Below the pieces are notes generated by a model that saw only the letters and a program-made list of their open reading frames with translations, did no database searches and was not told the DNA's origin. A stretch of 9,966 nt of DNA. Source: an uncultured Lysobacterales bacterium. GTDB taxonomy: Bacteria; Pseudomonadota; Gammaproteobacteria; Xanthomonadales; Xanthomonadaceae. The stretch is from assembly GCA_946886865.1 (NCBI GenBank), contig CAMPJI010000085.1, positions 1 to 9,966 of the forward strand, in the 5' to 3' direction. Positions within the stretch are counted from its first letter, which is position 1. The number at the start of each line of letters is the position of its first letter. The position numbers were made by a program, and so were the translations under genes. Shown one piece after another: positions 1-9,129 of this stretch.

Positions 1-255
1 GATACGGGTGAGTCGCGCATCGTGATGCTGGCCGCCGACTGGTGCGGCTACTGCCGCAAGCAACGCAAGGATTTCGAGCTGGCCAACGTGCGCTACCGCG
101 TCCTCGACATCGAAACGCCCGAAGGCGACCGCGCCATGAAGGCGTTGGGTGCACGTGGCGTGCCGGTCACCGTGATCGGCCAGGACGTGGTGCGCGGCTA
201 CGACACCGCCGCGCTCGACGAATACCTCCAACCCCTCGGTTACCGCGTCTACTGA
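1..255 (+). CDS. Glutaredoxin-like thiol-disulfide protein, 5' truncated by the window edge
   Basis: The reading frame is open from base 1 and ends at a TGA at 253-255, leaving 84 visible residues. A WCGYC motif lies near the start of the visible part, with Cys15 and Cys18 counted from the first visible codon. This is the redox-active CxxC of the thioredoxin fold. A DIETPEGDRAMKALGARG segment follows, and then GVPVTVIG, whose proline is the usual cis-proline opposite the active site. The end, VRGYDTAALDEYL, matches the C-terminal helix of bacterial glutaredoxins. The likely role is reducing protein or glutathione mixed disulfides in the cytoplasm, or in the envelope if the missing N-terminus carries an export signal. 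A GTG at 22 and an ATG at 25 could act as starts, but both would remove the first beta strand (ESRIVMLAADW), so the true start is probably upstream. The stop lies 36 bases before mdh on the same strand, so co-transcription is possible. Confidence 0.75.
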   Translation, partial: DTGESRIVMLAADWCGYCRKQRKDFELANVRYRVLDIETPEGDRAMKALGARGVPVTVIGQDVVRGYDTAALDEYLQPLGYRVY

Positions 256-291
256 CGCGCGCCCCCACCCATCCCCGCGAAGGATTTCCCC

Positions 292-1278
292 ATGAAGACT
301 CCCGTCCGCGTTGCCGTCACCGGTGCTGCCGGCCAGATCGGCTACTCCCTGCTGTTCCGCATCGCCTCCGGCGAAATGCTGGGCAAGGACCAGCCGGTCA
401 TCCTGCAGATGCTCGAGCTGCCGATGGAGAAGGCCCAGGCCGCGCTCAAGGGCGTGATGATGGAGCTGGAAGACTGTGCGTTCCCGCTGCTGGCCGGCAT
501 GGTCGGTACCGACGACGCCGAAGTCGCGTTCAAGGACGCCGACATCGCCCTGCTGGTCGGCGCGCGTCCGCGCGGCCCGGGCATGGAGCGCAAGGACCTG
601 CTGCTGGAGAACGCCAAGATCTTCACCGCCCAGGGCGCCGCGCTGAACAAGGTCGCCAGCCGCGACGTCAAGGTGCTGGTGGTCGGCAACCCGGCCAACA
701 CCAACGCCTACATCGCCATGAAGTCCGCCCCGGACCTGCCGGCCAAGAACTTCACCGCGATGCTGCGCCTGGACCACAACCGCGCACTCAGCCAACTGGC
801 CAACAAGGCCGGCGTCGCCGTGGCCGACATCGAGAAGCTGGTCGTGTGGGGCAACCACAGCCCGACCATGTACCCGGACTACCGCTTCGCCACCGTCAAC
901 GGGCAGTCGCTGAAGGACAAGATCAACGACGCCGACTGGAACGCGAATGAATTCATCCCGAAGGTGGGCAAGCGCGGCGCGGCCATCATCGAAGCGCGCG
1001 GCCTGTCGTCGGCCGCCTCGGCCGCCAACGCTGCCATCGATCACATCCGCGACTGGGTGCTGGGCACCGACGGCAAGTGGGCCACCATGGGCGTGCCGTC
1101 CGACGGCAGCTACGGCATCCCGGAAGGCGTGATCTACGGCGTGCCCGTGACCTGCGCCAACGGCGAGTACACCCGCGTCACCGACCTGCCGGTCGACGAC
1201 TTCAGCCGCGCCGCCATGGACAAGACGCTGGCCGAGCTGGAGGAAGAGCGCGCCGGCGTGGCGCACCTGCTGGGCTGA
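292..1278 (+). CDS. mdh: Malate dehydrogenase (NAD-dependent)
   Basis: This TCA cycle enzyme of the cytoplasm interconverts malate and oxaloacetate using NAD. The protein has 328 residues, the usual length for the 'type 2' malate dehydrogenases of proteobacteria that resemble the eukaryotic cytosolic enzyme. Visible motifs in order: the Rossmann loop GAAGQIG at 11-17; an acidic residue, Glu42 in LEL, at the end of the second strand, which fits NAD rather than NADP; the mobile substrate loop [15 protein letters not shown] at 90-104 with its arginines; NPANT at 133-137; RLDHNRA with Asp161; and WGNHS with the catalytic His189. The ATG at 292 has an AAGGA Shine-Dalgarno at 280-284, seven bases upstream, and the N-terminus [14 protein letters not shown] fits the family. 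Its product oxaloacetate is a substrate of PrpC, encoded further along the same strand. An imperfect terminator-like hairpin follows at 1302-1326. Confidence 0.97.
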   Translation: MKTPVRVAVTGAAGQIGYSLLFRIASGEMLGKDQPVILQMLELPMEKAQAALKGVMMELEDCAFPLLAGMVGTDDAEVAFKDADIALLVGARPRGPGMERKDLLLENAKIFTAQGAALNKVASRDVKVLVVGNPANTNAYIAMKSAPDLPAKNFTAMLRLDHNRALSQLANKAGVAVADIEKLVVWGNHSPTMYPDYRFATVNGQSLKDKINDADWNANEFIPKVGKRGAAIIEARGLSSAASAANAAIDHIRDWVLGTDGKWATMGVPSDGSYGIPEGVIYGVPVTCANGEYTRVTDLPVDDFSRAAMDKTLAELEEERAGVAHLLG

Positions 1279-1301
1279 TCATTACTTCAGGTGTTGTCAT
1301 G

Positions 1302-1326
1302 GAGGGCGGCCCGGTGGGTCGCCCTC
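1302..1326 (+). terminator. GC-rich hairpin after mdh, without a T-run
   Basis: An 11-base-pair stem with one G:T pair closes a three-base loop: GAGGGCGGCCC, then GGT, then GGGTCGCCCTC. It lies 23 bases after the mdh stop and ends 22 bases before the next start codon. No run of T follows on either strand, so it is not a classical intrinsic terminator. It may attenuate transcription, stabilise the mdh mRNA 3' end, or separate mdh from the downstream membrane protein gene. Confidence 0.4.
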
Positions 1327-1348
1327 GTCACATTCGGAGCCGAGAGCA

Positions 1349-2587
1349 ATGGAAGGAGTTGCGTCCCACGTCTGGAGCAGAGCCGTCTCTCGGAGGATTT
1401 TTTTTCTGGAGATTGCTGCGATTGTGGTCCTCGCGGCAGTCCTCGCTGTCCAGTTCGCTCCAGAGCCCTTTAGCGACTGGCGATACTACTGGGACGCCGC
1501 AGGTAATCCCGACCGCTATGAGCGGGGCGGTGCCGCCTTGGTCTTGCTGGGGTGGCTCAAACAACTCGGCGCTTCTCCCCACCTGACGATGCTGGTGCTT
1601 AACCTGGCCGCGGGGATTGCCACATTGGTGCTCGCACGCCGCGTGGATCCGACGCCGGGCAAATGGGCATCCCACTTGGTTGCCCTGTACCTGCTGCTGT
1701 TGACGCCGTACTTTGGCATCGTCCAGTTCGACCTCATCGCTACCATGAGTCTGGGCCTTGGCTTGGCGCTGATCCTGCGTCCGTCTTTCCGAATAAGCCG
1801 GCTCGGTTCAGTGGCGATGGCTATCGTCGCGATCGCCGCGGCCGTGTCCACCCGTCCCCAATTCCTGCTGGTGTTGTCCACCTTGAGTGGGCTGTTGGTC
1901 CTGGCCTGGTGGGCGGGCAGGAAGCACCGGACCGGCTTGCAGATCCACGTCGCAGTCGTCCTTTTTGCAGGTGCATTGGCGGGCTTCGGCTTCGACTCCG
2001 CGCTTCGCGCCAATGCCGAGCGCAGCGGCGCGATCCGGACGAACTCATCGGTGACCCTGTATTCGGGCCTGCTGGCCTCTTCCACTCGTCTCGCCGACTG
2101 TGGCCGATGGTCCGTCGAAGCAACGGCGACTATGCGGTCCGATCTGGAAAAGCCGCTGGCGCAGGCTGTGGTCGAGCGCCTCCAGTTGCAACCAGTCTCG
2201 CACTGGGTGGCCGTGATGATTTGCAAGGTCCCGCAGATCGTCACTCCACCGCCGTTTGCGTGGTCGTGGCTGGTGGAGTCGCCATCGCAAGAATCACCAC
2301 CGTCCGCAGAAACCCTACGGAAGGTCGCATTGATCGAACAACTGATCTATCGATCCCTCTCGGTGCTGTTCTACATTCTGACTCTGGTGTTGGCATGGCG
2401 GCACCGGTCGGGCACCGGCCTCGGGTGGCTGCCGGTTCTCTGGCTGCTGGCATTCGGTCTGGTCCACCTTGTCTTCGAGGTGCAGGGGCGATACTTCCTC
2501 GCGATGCTCCTCCTCTTGCCGGTCCTCTGCGCCCTGGTGATACGGAACGAAAGGCCCGAAGCCGAGCGTCCTGAGCGGCTCGGATAG
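1349..2587 (+). CDS. Polytopic membrane protein of unknown function, GT-C glycosyltransferase-like
   Basis: I do not recognise a named family for this 412-residue protein. Hydrophobic segments suggest about nine or ten membrane helices: roughly 18-37, 62-74, 78-96, 107-125, 128-143, 152-167, 171-189, 198-215, 335-349, 358-376 and 382-398, of which some are short. A longer hydrophilic region lies at about 216-330. After the first helix comes an acidic-aromatic segment, SDWRYYWDAAGNPDRYERGG. Near the C-terminus, FEVQGRYFLAMLLLLPVLC resembles the E-x-Q-x-R-Y then proline pattern seen at the end of several GT-C (ArnT/PMT-like) polyprenyl-phosphate-sugar transferases. That likeness is the only basis for the call, so a role in transferring sugars to an envelope acceptor is inference. 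A GGAG at 1336-1339 supports the ATG at 1349. The stop is 33 bases before prpB, so transcription may continue into the prp genes, but no functional link is evident. Confidence 0.6.
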   Translation: MEGVASHVWSRAVSRRIFFLEIAAIVVLAAVLAVQFAPEPFSDWRYYWDAAGNPDRYERGGAALVLLGWLKQLGASPHLTMLVLNLAAGIATLVLARRVDPTPGKWASHLVALYLLLLTPYFGIVQFDLIATMSLGLGLALILRPSFRISRLGSVAMAIVAIAAAVSTRPQFLLVLSTLSGLLVLAWWAGRKHRTGLQIHVAVVLFAGALAGFGFDSALRANAERSGAIRTNSSVTLYSGLLASSTRLADCGRWSVEATATMRSDLEKPLAQAVVERLQLQPVSHWVAVMICKVPQIVTPPPFAWSWLVESPSQESPPSAETLRKVALIEQLIYRSLSVLFYILTLVLAWRHRSGTGLGWLPVLWLLAFGLVHLVFEVQGRYFLAMLLLLPVLCALVIRNERPEAERPERLG

Positions 2588-2590
2588 AAT
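2585..2590 (+). promoter_or_regulatory. Possible -10 element for prpB
   Basis: TAGAAT matches the sigma-70 -10 consensus at five of six positions. It overlaps the stop codon of the upstream membrane protein gene and lies 30 bases before the prpB start, which would give a leader of about 24 bases. No good -35 hexamer sits 16-18 bases upstream, so an activator would be needed, or the match is chance. Confidence 0.25.
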
Positions 2591-2620
2591 GATGAGCTCG
2601 CCACCCGAACTGGGAAATAC

Positions 2621-3508
2621 ATGAACCGCGTCTCTAACGGCACGAAGTTCCGGGCCGCCATCGAAGAAGAATCCCCCTTGCAGGTCATGGGCGCGATCAC
2701 CGCCTACGCCGGCCTGATGGCCAAGCGGGTGGGCTACAAGGCGCTGTACCTGTCGGGCGGCGGCGTGGCGGCCAACTCGCTGGGCATGCCCGATCTGGGC
2801 ATCAGCACCATGGAGGACGTGCTGACCGACGCGCGCCGCATCGTCGACGCCACCGGCATGCCACTGCTGGTGGACATCGACACCGGCTGGGGCGGGGCCT
2901 TCAACATCGGCCGCACGGTGCGTTCGTTCGAGCGCGTCGGCGTCGCCGCCGTGCACATGGAGGACCAGGTCGGCCAGAAGCGCTGCGGCCACCGGCCCGG
3001 CAAGGAAGTCGTGTCCAAGGGCGAGATGGTCGACCGGGTGAAGGCGGCCGTCGATGCACGGACCGACGACGGTTTCGTGGTCATGGCGCGGACCGATGCC
3101 GCGGCGGTGGAAGGCGTGGATGCCGCGATCGAACGTGCCGTCGCCTACGTAGAGGCCGGCGCCGACATGATCTTCCCGGAGGCGATGGGTTCGCTCGACG
3201 ACTACCGCCGCTTCAAGCAGGCGGTGAAGGTGCCGATCCTGGCCAACCTCACCGAGTTCGGCAGCACGCCGTTCTACACCGTCGACGAGTTGCGCGAGGC
3301 CGGTGTCGACATCGCCCTGTACTGCTGCGGCGCGTATCGCGCCATGAACAAGGCGGCGCTGAATTTCTACGAGACGGTGCGTCGCGACGGCACCCAGAAG
3401 CACATCATCGACACCCTGCAGACGCGCGCCGAGCTGTACGACTACCTCGGCTACCACGCCTACGAAGACAAGCTCGACGCGCTGTTCGCATCGGGCAAGG
3501 CCGATTGA
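2621..3508 (+). CDS. prpB: 2-methylisocitrate lyase
   Basis: This enzyme cleaves (2R,3S)-2-methylisocitrate to pyruvate and succinate, the last step of the methylcitrate cycle for propionate breakdown. It acts in the cytoplasm and needs magnesium. The 295 residues match the usual PrpB length of the isocitrate lyase/PEP mutase superfamily. Visible motifs: [11 protein letters not shown] at 43-53; VDIDTGWGG at 84-92 with metal-site aspartates 85 and 87; EDQ at 115-117; and the signature KRCGH at 120-124 with catalytic Cys122. The rest follows the family closely through MIFPEAM, ANLTEFG and [10 protein letters not shown]. The start gives [21 protein letters not shown], aligning with known PrpB N-termini. 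A modest GGGA at 2612-2615 serves as Shine-Dalgarno. prpC follows after 55 bases on the same strand and the two are almost certainly an operon. KRCGH and the lack of extra isocitrate lyase domains argue against AceA. Confidence 0.96.
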   Translation: MNRVSNGTKFRAAIEEESPLQVMGAITAYAGLMAKRVGYKALYLSGGGVAANSLGMPDLGISTMEDVLTDARRIVDATGMPLLVDIDTGWGGAFNIGRTVRSFERVGVAAVHMEDQVGQKRCGHRPGKEVVSKGEMVDRVKAAVDARTDDGFVVMARTDAAAVEGVDAAIERAVAYVEAGADMIFPEAMGSLDDYRRFKQAVKVPILANLTEFGSTPFYTVDELREAGVDIALYCCGAYRAMNKAALNFYETVRRDGTQKHIIDTLQTRAELYDYLGYHAYEDKLDALFASGKAD

Positions 3509-3548
3509 CCCGCCGGCGTCCGGCTGTGCCCGTACGCCCGCTGGACCA

Positions 3549-3557
3549 GAGAGAGGA
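3549..3557 (+). promoter_or_regulatory. Shine-Dalgarno that fixes the prpC start
   Basis: A purine stretch, GAGAGAGGA, lies six bases before the ATG at 3564. An in-frame TTG at 3558 would extend the protein by two residues but directly abuts this site, leaving no room for initiation. The ATG at 3564 is therefore the better start. Confidence 0.7.
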
Positions 3558-3563
3558 TTGAAT

Positions 3564-4712
3564 ATGAGCGAGACCAGCACCCTTCCCAAGCCCAAGAAGT
3601 CGGTGGCCCTCTCGGGCACGGCCGCGGGTAACACCGCGCTGTGCACCGTCGGTCGCAGCGGCAACGACCTGCACTACCGCGGCTATGACATCAAGGACCT
3701 GGCCACGAAGTCGACGTTCGAGGAGGTCGCGCACCTGCTGGTCCACGGCGCATTGCCGACCGCCTCGCAGCTCAAGGCCTATCGCACCAAGCTCAAGCGC
3801 ATGCGCGGGCTTCCGGCGATCGTGACCGACGCGCTGGAGCTGGTGCCGGCCAACGCCCATCCGATGGATGTACTGCGTACGGGCTGTTCGGTGCTGGGCA
3901 CCGTGCTGCCGGAGCGCGACGGGCATCCGGCCTCCGCGGCGCGCGACATCGCCGACACGCTGGTCGCCAGCTTCGGCTCCATGCTGCTGTACTGGTGGCA
4001 CTTCACCCGCAACGGCCGCCGTATCGATGTGGAAACCGACGACGACTCCGTGGCCGGCCACTTCCTGCACCTGCTGCACGGCGAGCCGCCAAGCGCCCTG
4101 CACGTGGAGTCCCTGGACAAGTCCCTGGTGCTGTACGCCGAGCACGAGTTCAATGCCTCGACCTTCACCGCGCGCGTGATCGCCGGCACCGGCAGCGACC
4201 TGCACTCGTGCATCACCGGTGCCATCGGTGCCCTGCGTGGGCCGAAGCACGGCGGCGCCAACGAAGTGGCGATGGATATCATCAGCCGGTACACCTCGGC
4301 GGACGAGGCGGAGACCGACATCCGCGCGCGCATGGAGCGCAAGGAAATCATCATCGGTTTCGGACATCCGGTGTACACGATCGGCGACCCGCGCAACCCG
4401 ATCATCAAGGAGATCAGCCGCAAGCTCTGCAGTGATGGCGGCAACCAGGTGCTGTTCGACGTGTCCGAGCGCATCGAGACGCTGATGATGGACACGAAGA
4501 AGATGTTCCCGAACCTGGACTGGTACTCCGCGTCGGCCTATCACATGATGGGCATCCCGACGCCGATGTTCACGCCGCTGTTCGTGATCGCACGCACCAC
4601 CGGCTGGAGCGCGCACGTGATCGAGCAGCGCCAGGACGGCAAGATCATCCGGCCCAGCGCGAACTACACCGGTCCAGATGACCGTGCCTACGTGGATATC
4701 GAGAAGCGTTGA
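3564..4712 (+). CDS. prpC: 2-methylcitrate synthase
   Basis: The enzyme condenses propionyl-CoA with oxaloacetate to 2-methylcitrate, the entry step of the methylcitrate cycle. The 382 residues show the citrate synthase fold, and the length fits PrpC better than the longer GltA. The three catalytic positions are visible: His229 in KHGGANE, His268 in GFGHPVY and Asp319 in [23 protein letters not shown] at 27-43 and [12 protein letters not shown] at 101-112 are typical of 2-methylcitrate synthases and short citrate synthases. The regulatory N-terminal domain of type II GltA is absent. Position directly after prpB supports prpC over gltA, though such enzymes often retain some citrate synthase activity. 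MDH, encoded upstream on the same strand, makes its oxaloacetate. Transcription should end at the strong hairpin at 4731-4764. Confidence 0.95.
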   Translation: MSETSTLPKPKKSVALSGTAAGNTALCTVGRSGNDLHYRGYDIKDLATKSTFEEVAHLLVHGALPTASQLKAYRTKLKRMRGLPAIVTDALELVPANAHPMDVLRTGCSVLGTVLPERDGHPASAARDIADTLVASFGSMLLYWWHFTRNGRRIDVETDDDSVAGHFLHLLHGEPPSALHVESLDKSLVLYAEHEFNASTFTARVIAGTGSDLHSCITGAIGALRGPKHGGANEVAMDIISRYTSADEAETDIRARMERKEIIIGFGHPVYTIGDPRNPIIKEISRKLCSDGGNQVLFDVSERIETLMMDTKKMFPNLDWYSASAYHMMGIPTPMFTPLFVIARTTGWSAHVIEQRQDGKIIRPSANYTGPDDRAYVDIEKR

Positions 4713-4730
4713 CGGTCGCAGACGTCCGAA

Positions 4731-4764
4731 AAGAAAAAGCCGCGCAAATGCGCGGCTTTTTCTT
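4731..4764. terminator. Bidirectional intrinsic terminator between prpC and the cell wall hydrolase gene
   Basis: A perfect 16-base-pair inverted repeat (4731-4746 with 4749-4764) has a GC core, GCCGCGCA/TGCGCGGC, flanked by A-rich and T-rich arms. Read on the plus strand the hairpin ends in TTTTTCTT, and read on the minus strand it also ends in TTTTTCTT, so it can stop both convergent transcripts. It lies 18 bases after the prpC stop and 24 bases beyond the stop of the minus-strand gene. Confidence 0.92.
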
Positions 4765-4788
4765 GCCCGTGCGAATTGTGCGGGTGAA

Positions 4789-5247
4789 TCAGGACGGACG
4801 CGGCTTGAGCGACTGCACCTTGAGGAAGGTGTGGTCGCCGATGGTCGCGACCTGGTATGCATTCCGCCAGGACGGGGTGGCGATGGCATGCGCCAGGAAG
4901 TGGCTCGCGCCCGGGACGATCTCCTTGCGCTCGCCGGCCGGCAACGCCCAGTTGCGCTCGGCCTCCAGCGCCACCGTGACCGCCTCGCCCCACGCTTCGG
5001 TATTGCTCAGGCGGGTGTTGGGCGAAACGATCGTCGGGGCGAACTGCTTGCGGGCGGTAACGACCTCGCAGACCGAGTCGCCCCACAGGCCGCTGTCGCG
5101 GCGTCGCAGTGCAACCTCGGCGACGGCCTGCTGTCCGCGAACGGACTGGTCGCGCGCTTCCAGATACAGCGTGGTGCTCAGGCACAGCGAATCGGCGGTT
5201 TGTGGCGGCAAAACAGAGGCCAACCACAGGATCCAGGCCAGTTTCAT
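4789..5247 (-). CDS. Small secreted cell wall hydrolase, SleB/CwlJ (Hydrolase_2) type
   Basis: The 152-residue protein starts with a likely export signal (MKLAWILWLASVLPPQTA, about 1-18) followed directly by the catalytic domain. LCLSTTLYLEARDQSVRGQQAVAEVALRR resembles the SleB family start (x-YxEAR-x-E-x3-G-x3-VA-x-V-x2-NR), with Glu30 as the likely catalytic acid. Further family features are VCEVVTARKQF, PGASHF at 112-117, PSW at 125-127 and IGDHTFLK near the end. SleB-family proteins are lytic transglycosylases or amidases acting on peptidoglycan. In Gram-negative bacteria they are presumed to act in the periplasm on wall turnover. No peptidoglycan-binding domain is present, so it is a minimal version. 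AAGGAG at 5253-5258 sits five bases before the ATG and supports this start. It converges on prpC and shares its terminator. Upstream lies a long region with a CRP/Clp-type palindrome. Confidence 0.82.
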   Translation of the reverse strand: MKLAWILWLASVLPPQTADSLCLSTTLYLEARDQSVRGQQAVAEVALRRRDSGLWGDSVCEVVTARKQFAPTIVSPNTRLSNTEAWGEAVTVALEAERNWALPAGERKEIVPGASHFLAHAIATPSWRNAYQVATIGDHTFLKVQSLKPRPS

Positions 5248-5534
5248 GTCGACTCCTTGCTCCGTTGCGCCGGCCGCACTTCAGCGTCCGCCCCTTGCGG
5301 GAACGGTGACTTCGGTGTGGACCGACATGGCGTACTGGGGAGGGCGGCGGCCGCGTCCTGGCGGATGCGACTCAAGGTCGCGTGCGGCTCGCATTGCCCC
5401 GGGCCGTTGACCACGCGACTGCGCGGGCGGCGAGGGTGCCACCGGCTGGGTGGCTGAAAAGTTGGCGCACGGTACAGGCCGCAACATAAACGCCAGGTGA
5501 ACAGCTGGCCTAAGTGGCGGATTGTTTTGGAGTT

Positions 5535-5540
5535 TTTATT
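5535..5540 (-). promoter_or_regulatory. Weak -10-like element downstream of the CRP/Clp-type site
   Basis: On the minus strand this reads AATAAA, four of six matches to the -10 consensus, with no recognisable -35. A start near 5528 would put the TGTGA-N6-TCACA centre about 61 bases upstream, the class I activator position. Transcription would proceed toward the cell wall hydrolase gene with a leader of about 280 bases. This is geometry-based inference from a weak match. Confidence 0.2.
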
Positions 5541-5572
5541 CGGCGGCAGGCTTGAGAGCCCCGCGTGGCCTG

Positions 5573-5606
5573 CCTCGCCGATGTGAGGGTGGTCACATCG
5601 GCGGGG
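5573..5606. promoter_or_regulatory. Perfect CRP/Clp-type palindrome, also a hairpin after fadH
   Basis: The core is CGCCGATGTGA, six bases, then TCACATCGGCG: an 11-base perfect inverted repeat at 5576-5586 and 5593-5603. It extends to 14 pairs with one G:T at 5573-5606. Inside it TGTGA-N6-TCACA (5582-5597) is an exact match to the E. coli CRP consensus, which the Xanthomonas and Lysobacter regulator Clp also recognises. It lies 49 bases after the fadH stop, so it could fold as an mRNA-end hairpin, but no T-run follows on either strand. A regulator site serving the downstream minus-strand hydrolase gene, a fadH 3' hairpin, or both, would fit. Confidence 0.55.
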
Positions 5607-5654
5607 AGGTCGTGCAGCCCGGGAACGGAACGATCCGACCGCCAGTGCGCCGCG

Positions 5655-7971
<2,317 letters not shown>

Positions 7972-9087
7972 ATGAACAAGAACCTCCTCTGCGCTGCCCT
8001 GTTGGGTGGTCTGAGCCTGGCGGGCGCCGCTAACGCTCAGGAATTCGACGACCGCTGGTATGTCACCGGGTCGACGGGTCTGAACTTCCAGGACTCCGAG
8101 CGAGGCACGGAGAACGCCCCGTTTGGCGCGATTGGCCTGGGCAAGTTCATCAACCCGTACTGGTCGGTTGATGGCGAGCTCAACTACCAGAATCCGGATC
8201 GTGATGTTAATCAGGATCTGAACTGGTCGCAGTACGGCATCTCCATTGACGCTCGGCGTCATTTCATCGCGGAAGGCCGGAACTGGAACCCCTACCTTTT
8301 GATGGGTCTGGGGTATCAGCGTGAGGAAATCGAAAGCGACAACTTCCCGAATCCGGACTCGCCGTTCAACGACGAAGTCAGCGGTGGCGCCTTGAAGTTG
8401 GGCGCGGGTCTGCAGGGCGACATGGGCCGCGTCAAGGCACGTGCTGAACTCGCTTACCGTGCAAGCAATGCTATTGATGACAGCGATACTGCTCTGCTCC
8501 TTGACGATCCGGCGCCGGAACGAAACGACGGCCCGGATTGGTACGGTGACATCCTCGCGAGCGTCGGTATCGTGATCCCGCTGGGTCCCGAGCCGGTGGC
8601 CCCGGTGGCACCGGCCCCGGTCGCGCCGAGCTGCGCGGACCTGGACGACGACGGTGACGGCGTCAACAACTGCGACGACAAGTGCCCGGATTCGCAGGCT
8701 GGCCAGACCATCGGTCCGGACGGCTGCCCGGTGCCGGTGTCGATCGACCTGAAGGGCGTGAACTTCGACTTCGACAAGTCGACGCTGCGTCCGGACGCGG
8801 TGGCGATCCTGAACGAGGCCGTGCAGATCCTGCAGCGCTACCCGGAGCTGCGCGTGGAAGTGGCCGGTCACACCGACCTGTGCGGCACCGACGCGTACAA
8901 CCAGTCGCTGTCGGAGCGTCGCGCCTCGGCGGTGTACGACTACCTGAGCAGCAACGGCATCGACGCCTCGCGCATGGTGGGTCCGAACGGGTACGGCGAG
9001 AGCCGCCCGCTGGAGCCGACCGCCCAGACCTTGCCGGAGTGCAAGAACGAGCGGAACCGTCGCACGGAGCTGAACGTGCAGAACTGA
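7972..9087 (+). CDS. OmpA-family outer membrane protein with acidic hinge
   Basis: The 371-residue protein links the outer membrane to peptidoglycan. Residues 1-22 form a signal peptide (NLLCAALLGGLSLAGAANA, then QEFDD). About 23-204 is an eight-strand-type beta barrel with alternating aromatic strands (WYVTGSTGLNFQD, WSVDGELNYQN, WNPYLLMGLGYQ, WYGDILASVGIVIPLG). A hinge, PVAPVAPAPVAP, at 208-219 leads to an acidic thrombospondin-type-3-like segment, CADLDDDGDGVNNCDDKCPD, probably calcium binding with paired cysteines. The C-terminal OmpA domain (about 257-371) has VNFDFDKSTL, GHTD at 299-302 and LSERRA. Asp302 and Arg317 have the spacing of the residues that bind diaminopimelate in OmpA of Acinetobacter. 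AAGGAG six bases before the ATG supports this start. GC at third positions rises sharply from barrel to C-terminal domain. A paralogue follows in tandem. Confidence 0.93.
   Translation: MNKNLLCAALLGGLSLAGAANAQEFDDRWYVTGSTGLNFQDSERGTENAPFGAIGLGKFINPYWSVDGELNYQNPDRDVNQDLNWSQYGISIDARRHFIAEGRNWNPYLLMGLGYQREEIESDNFPNPDSPFNDEVSGGALKLGAGLQGDMGRVKARAELAYRASNAIDDSDTALLLDDPAPERNDGPDWYGDILASVGIVIPLGPEPVAPVAPAPVAPSCADLDDDGDGVNNCDDKCPDSQAGQTIGPDGCPVPVSIDLKGVNFDFDKSTLRPDAVAILNEAVQILQRYPELRVEVAGHTDLCGTDAYNQSLSERRASAVYDYLSSNGIDASRMVGPNGYGESRPLEPTAQTLPECKNERNRRTELNVQN
8572..8677 (+). repeat. Direct repeat, copy 1 (OmpA hinge and acidic segment)
   Basis: This stretch matches 9861-9966 at 104 of 106 bases, in the same frame. 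It begins at the last barrel strand (VIPLG) and covers the Pro-Ala hinge and the start of the acidic segment. The 33 bases just upstream in the two genes differ at 11 positions, so the boundary is abrupt. Confidence 0.9.
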
Positions 9088-9094
9088 TGCACCC

Positions 9095-9118
9095 GGGCGG
9101 GCCCTTCGGGGTCCGCCC
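9095..9118 (+). terminator. UUCG-capped hairpin after the first OmpA gene
   Basis: A ten-pair stem with one G:T pair (9095-9104 with 9109-9118) is closed by a C(TTCG)G tetraloop, which is exceptionally stable in RNA. It starts seven bases after the stop codon. There is no T-run behind it, so it more likely protects the mRNA 3' end or assists the intrinsic terminator 12 bases further on. Confidence 0.6.
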
Positions 9119-9129
9119 ATCGCATCGAG

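Larger units (their letters stand above)
5248..5654. other. 407-base region without a convincing gene
   Basis: The region separates two minus-strand genes. Its main content is the palindrome at 5573-5606 and, on the minus strand, a weak AATAAA -10-like sequence at 5535-5540. One minus-strand open frame (5281-5487, 68 codons from ATG) lies 33 bases before the hydrolase gene. It is rich in Pro, Arg and Ala, has no Shine-Dalgarno and resembles no family I know, so I do not call it a gene. The rest may be a long leader of the hydrolase transcript or decayed sequence. Confidence 0.6.

Noticed and set aside
42..950. 302-codon plus-strand frame overlapping the glutaredoxin gene and mdh
   Set aside because: It is in a different frame from two well-supported genes, and its Arg/Pro/Gly-rich product is typical of an out-of-frame reading of GC-rich DNA.
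2315..3664. Long minus-strand open frame (about 450 codons) opposite prpB
   Set aside because: Same situation: prpB is unmistakable on the plus strand, and the opposite frame has no ribosome site or recognisable domain.
3405..4889. Long minus-strand open frame (about 490 codons) opposite prpC
   Set aside because: Its product is His/Arg/Val-rich low-complexity text with no family resemblance, and it lies opposite a clear prpC. It is the mirror frame expected from strong GC3 bias.
5281..5487. 68-codon minus-strand frame before the cell wall hydrolase gene
   Set aside because: No Shine-Dalgarno, no known family and a chance-like composition. It is kept only as a possibility in the findings.
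8602..8626. Short GC-rich repeats in the hinge coding sequence as a possible mobile or phase-variable repeat
   Set aside because: They encode the ordinary Pro-Ala hinge (PVAPVAPAP). The units are imperfect and in frame, so there is no sign of slippage-driven variation from this sequence alone.
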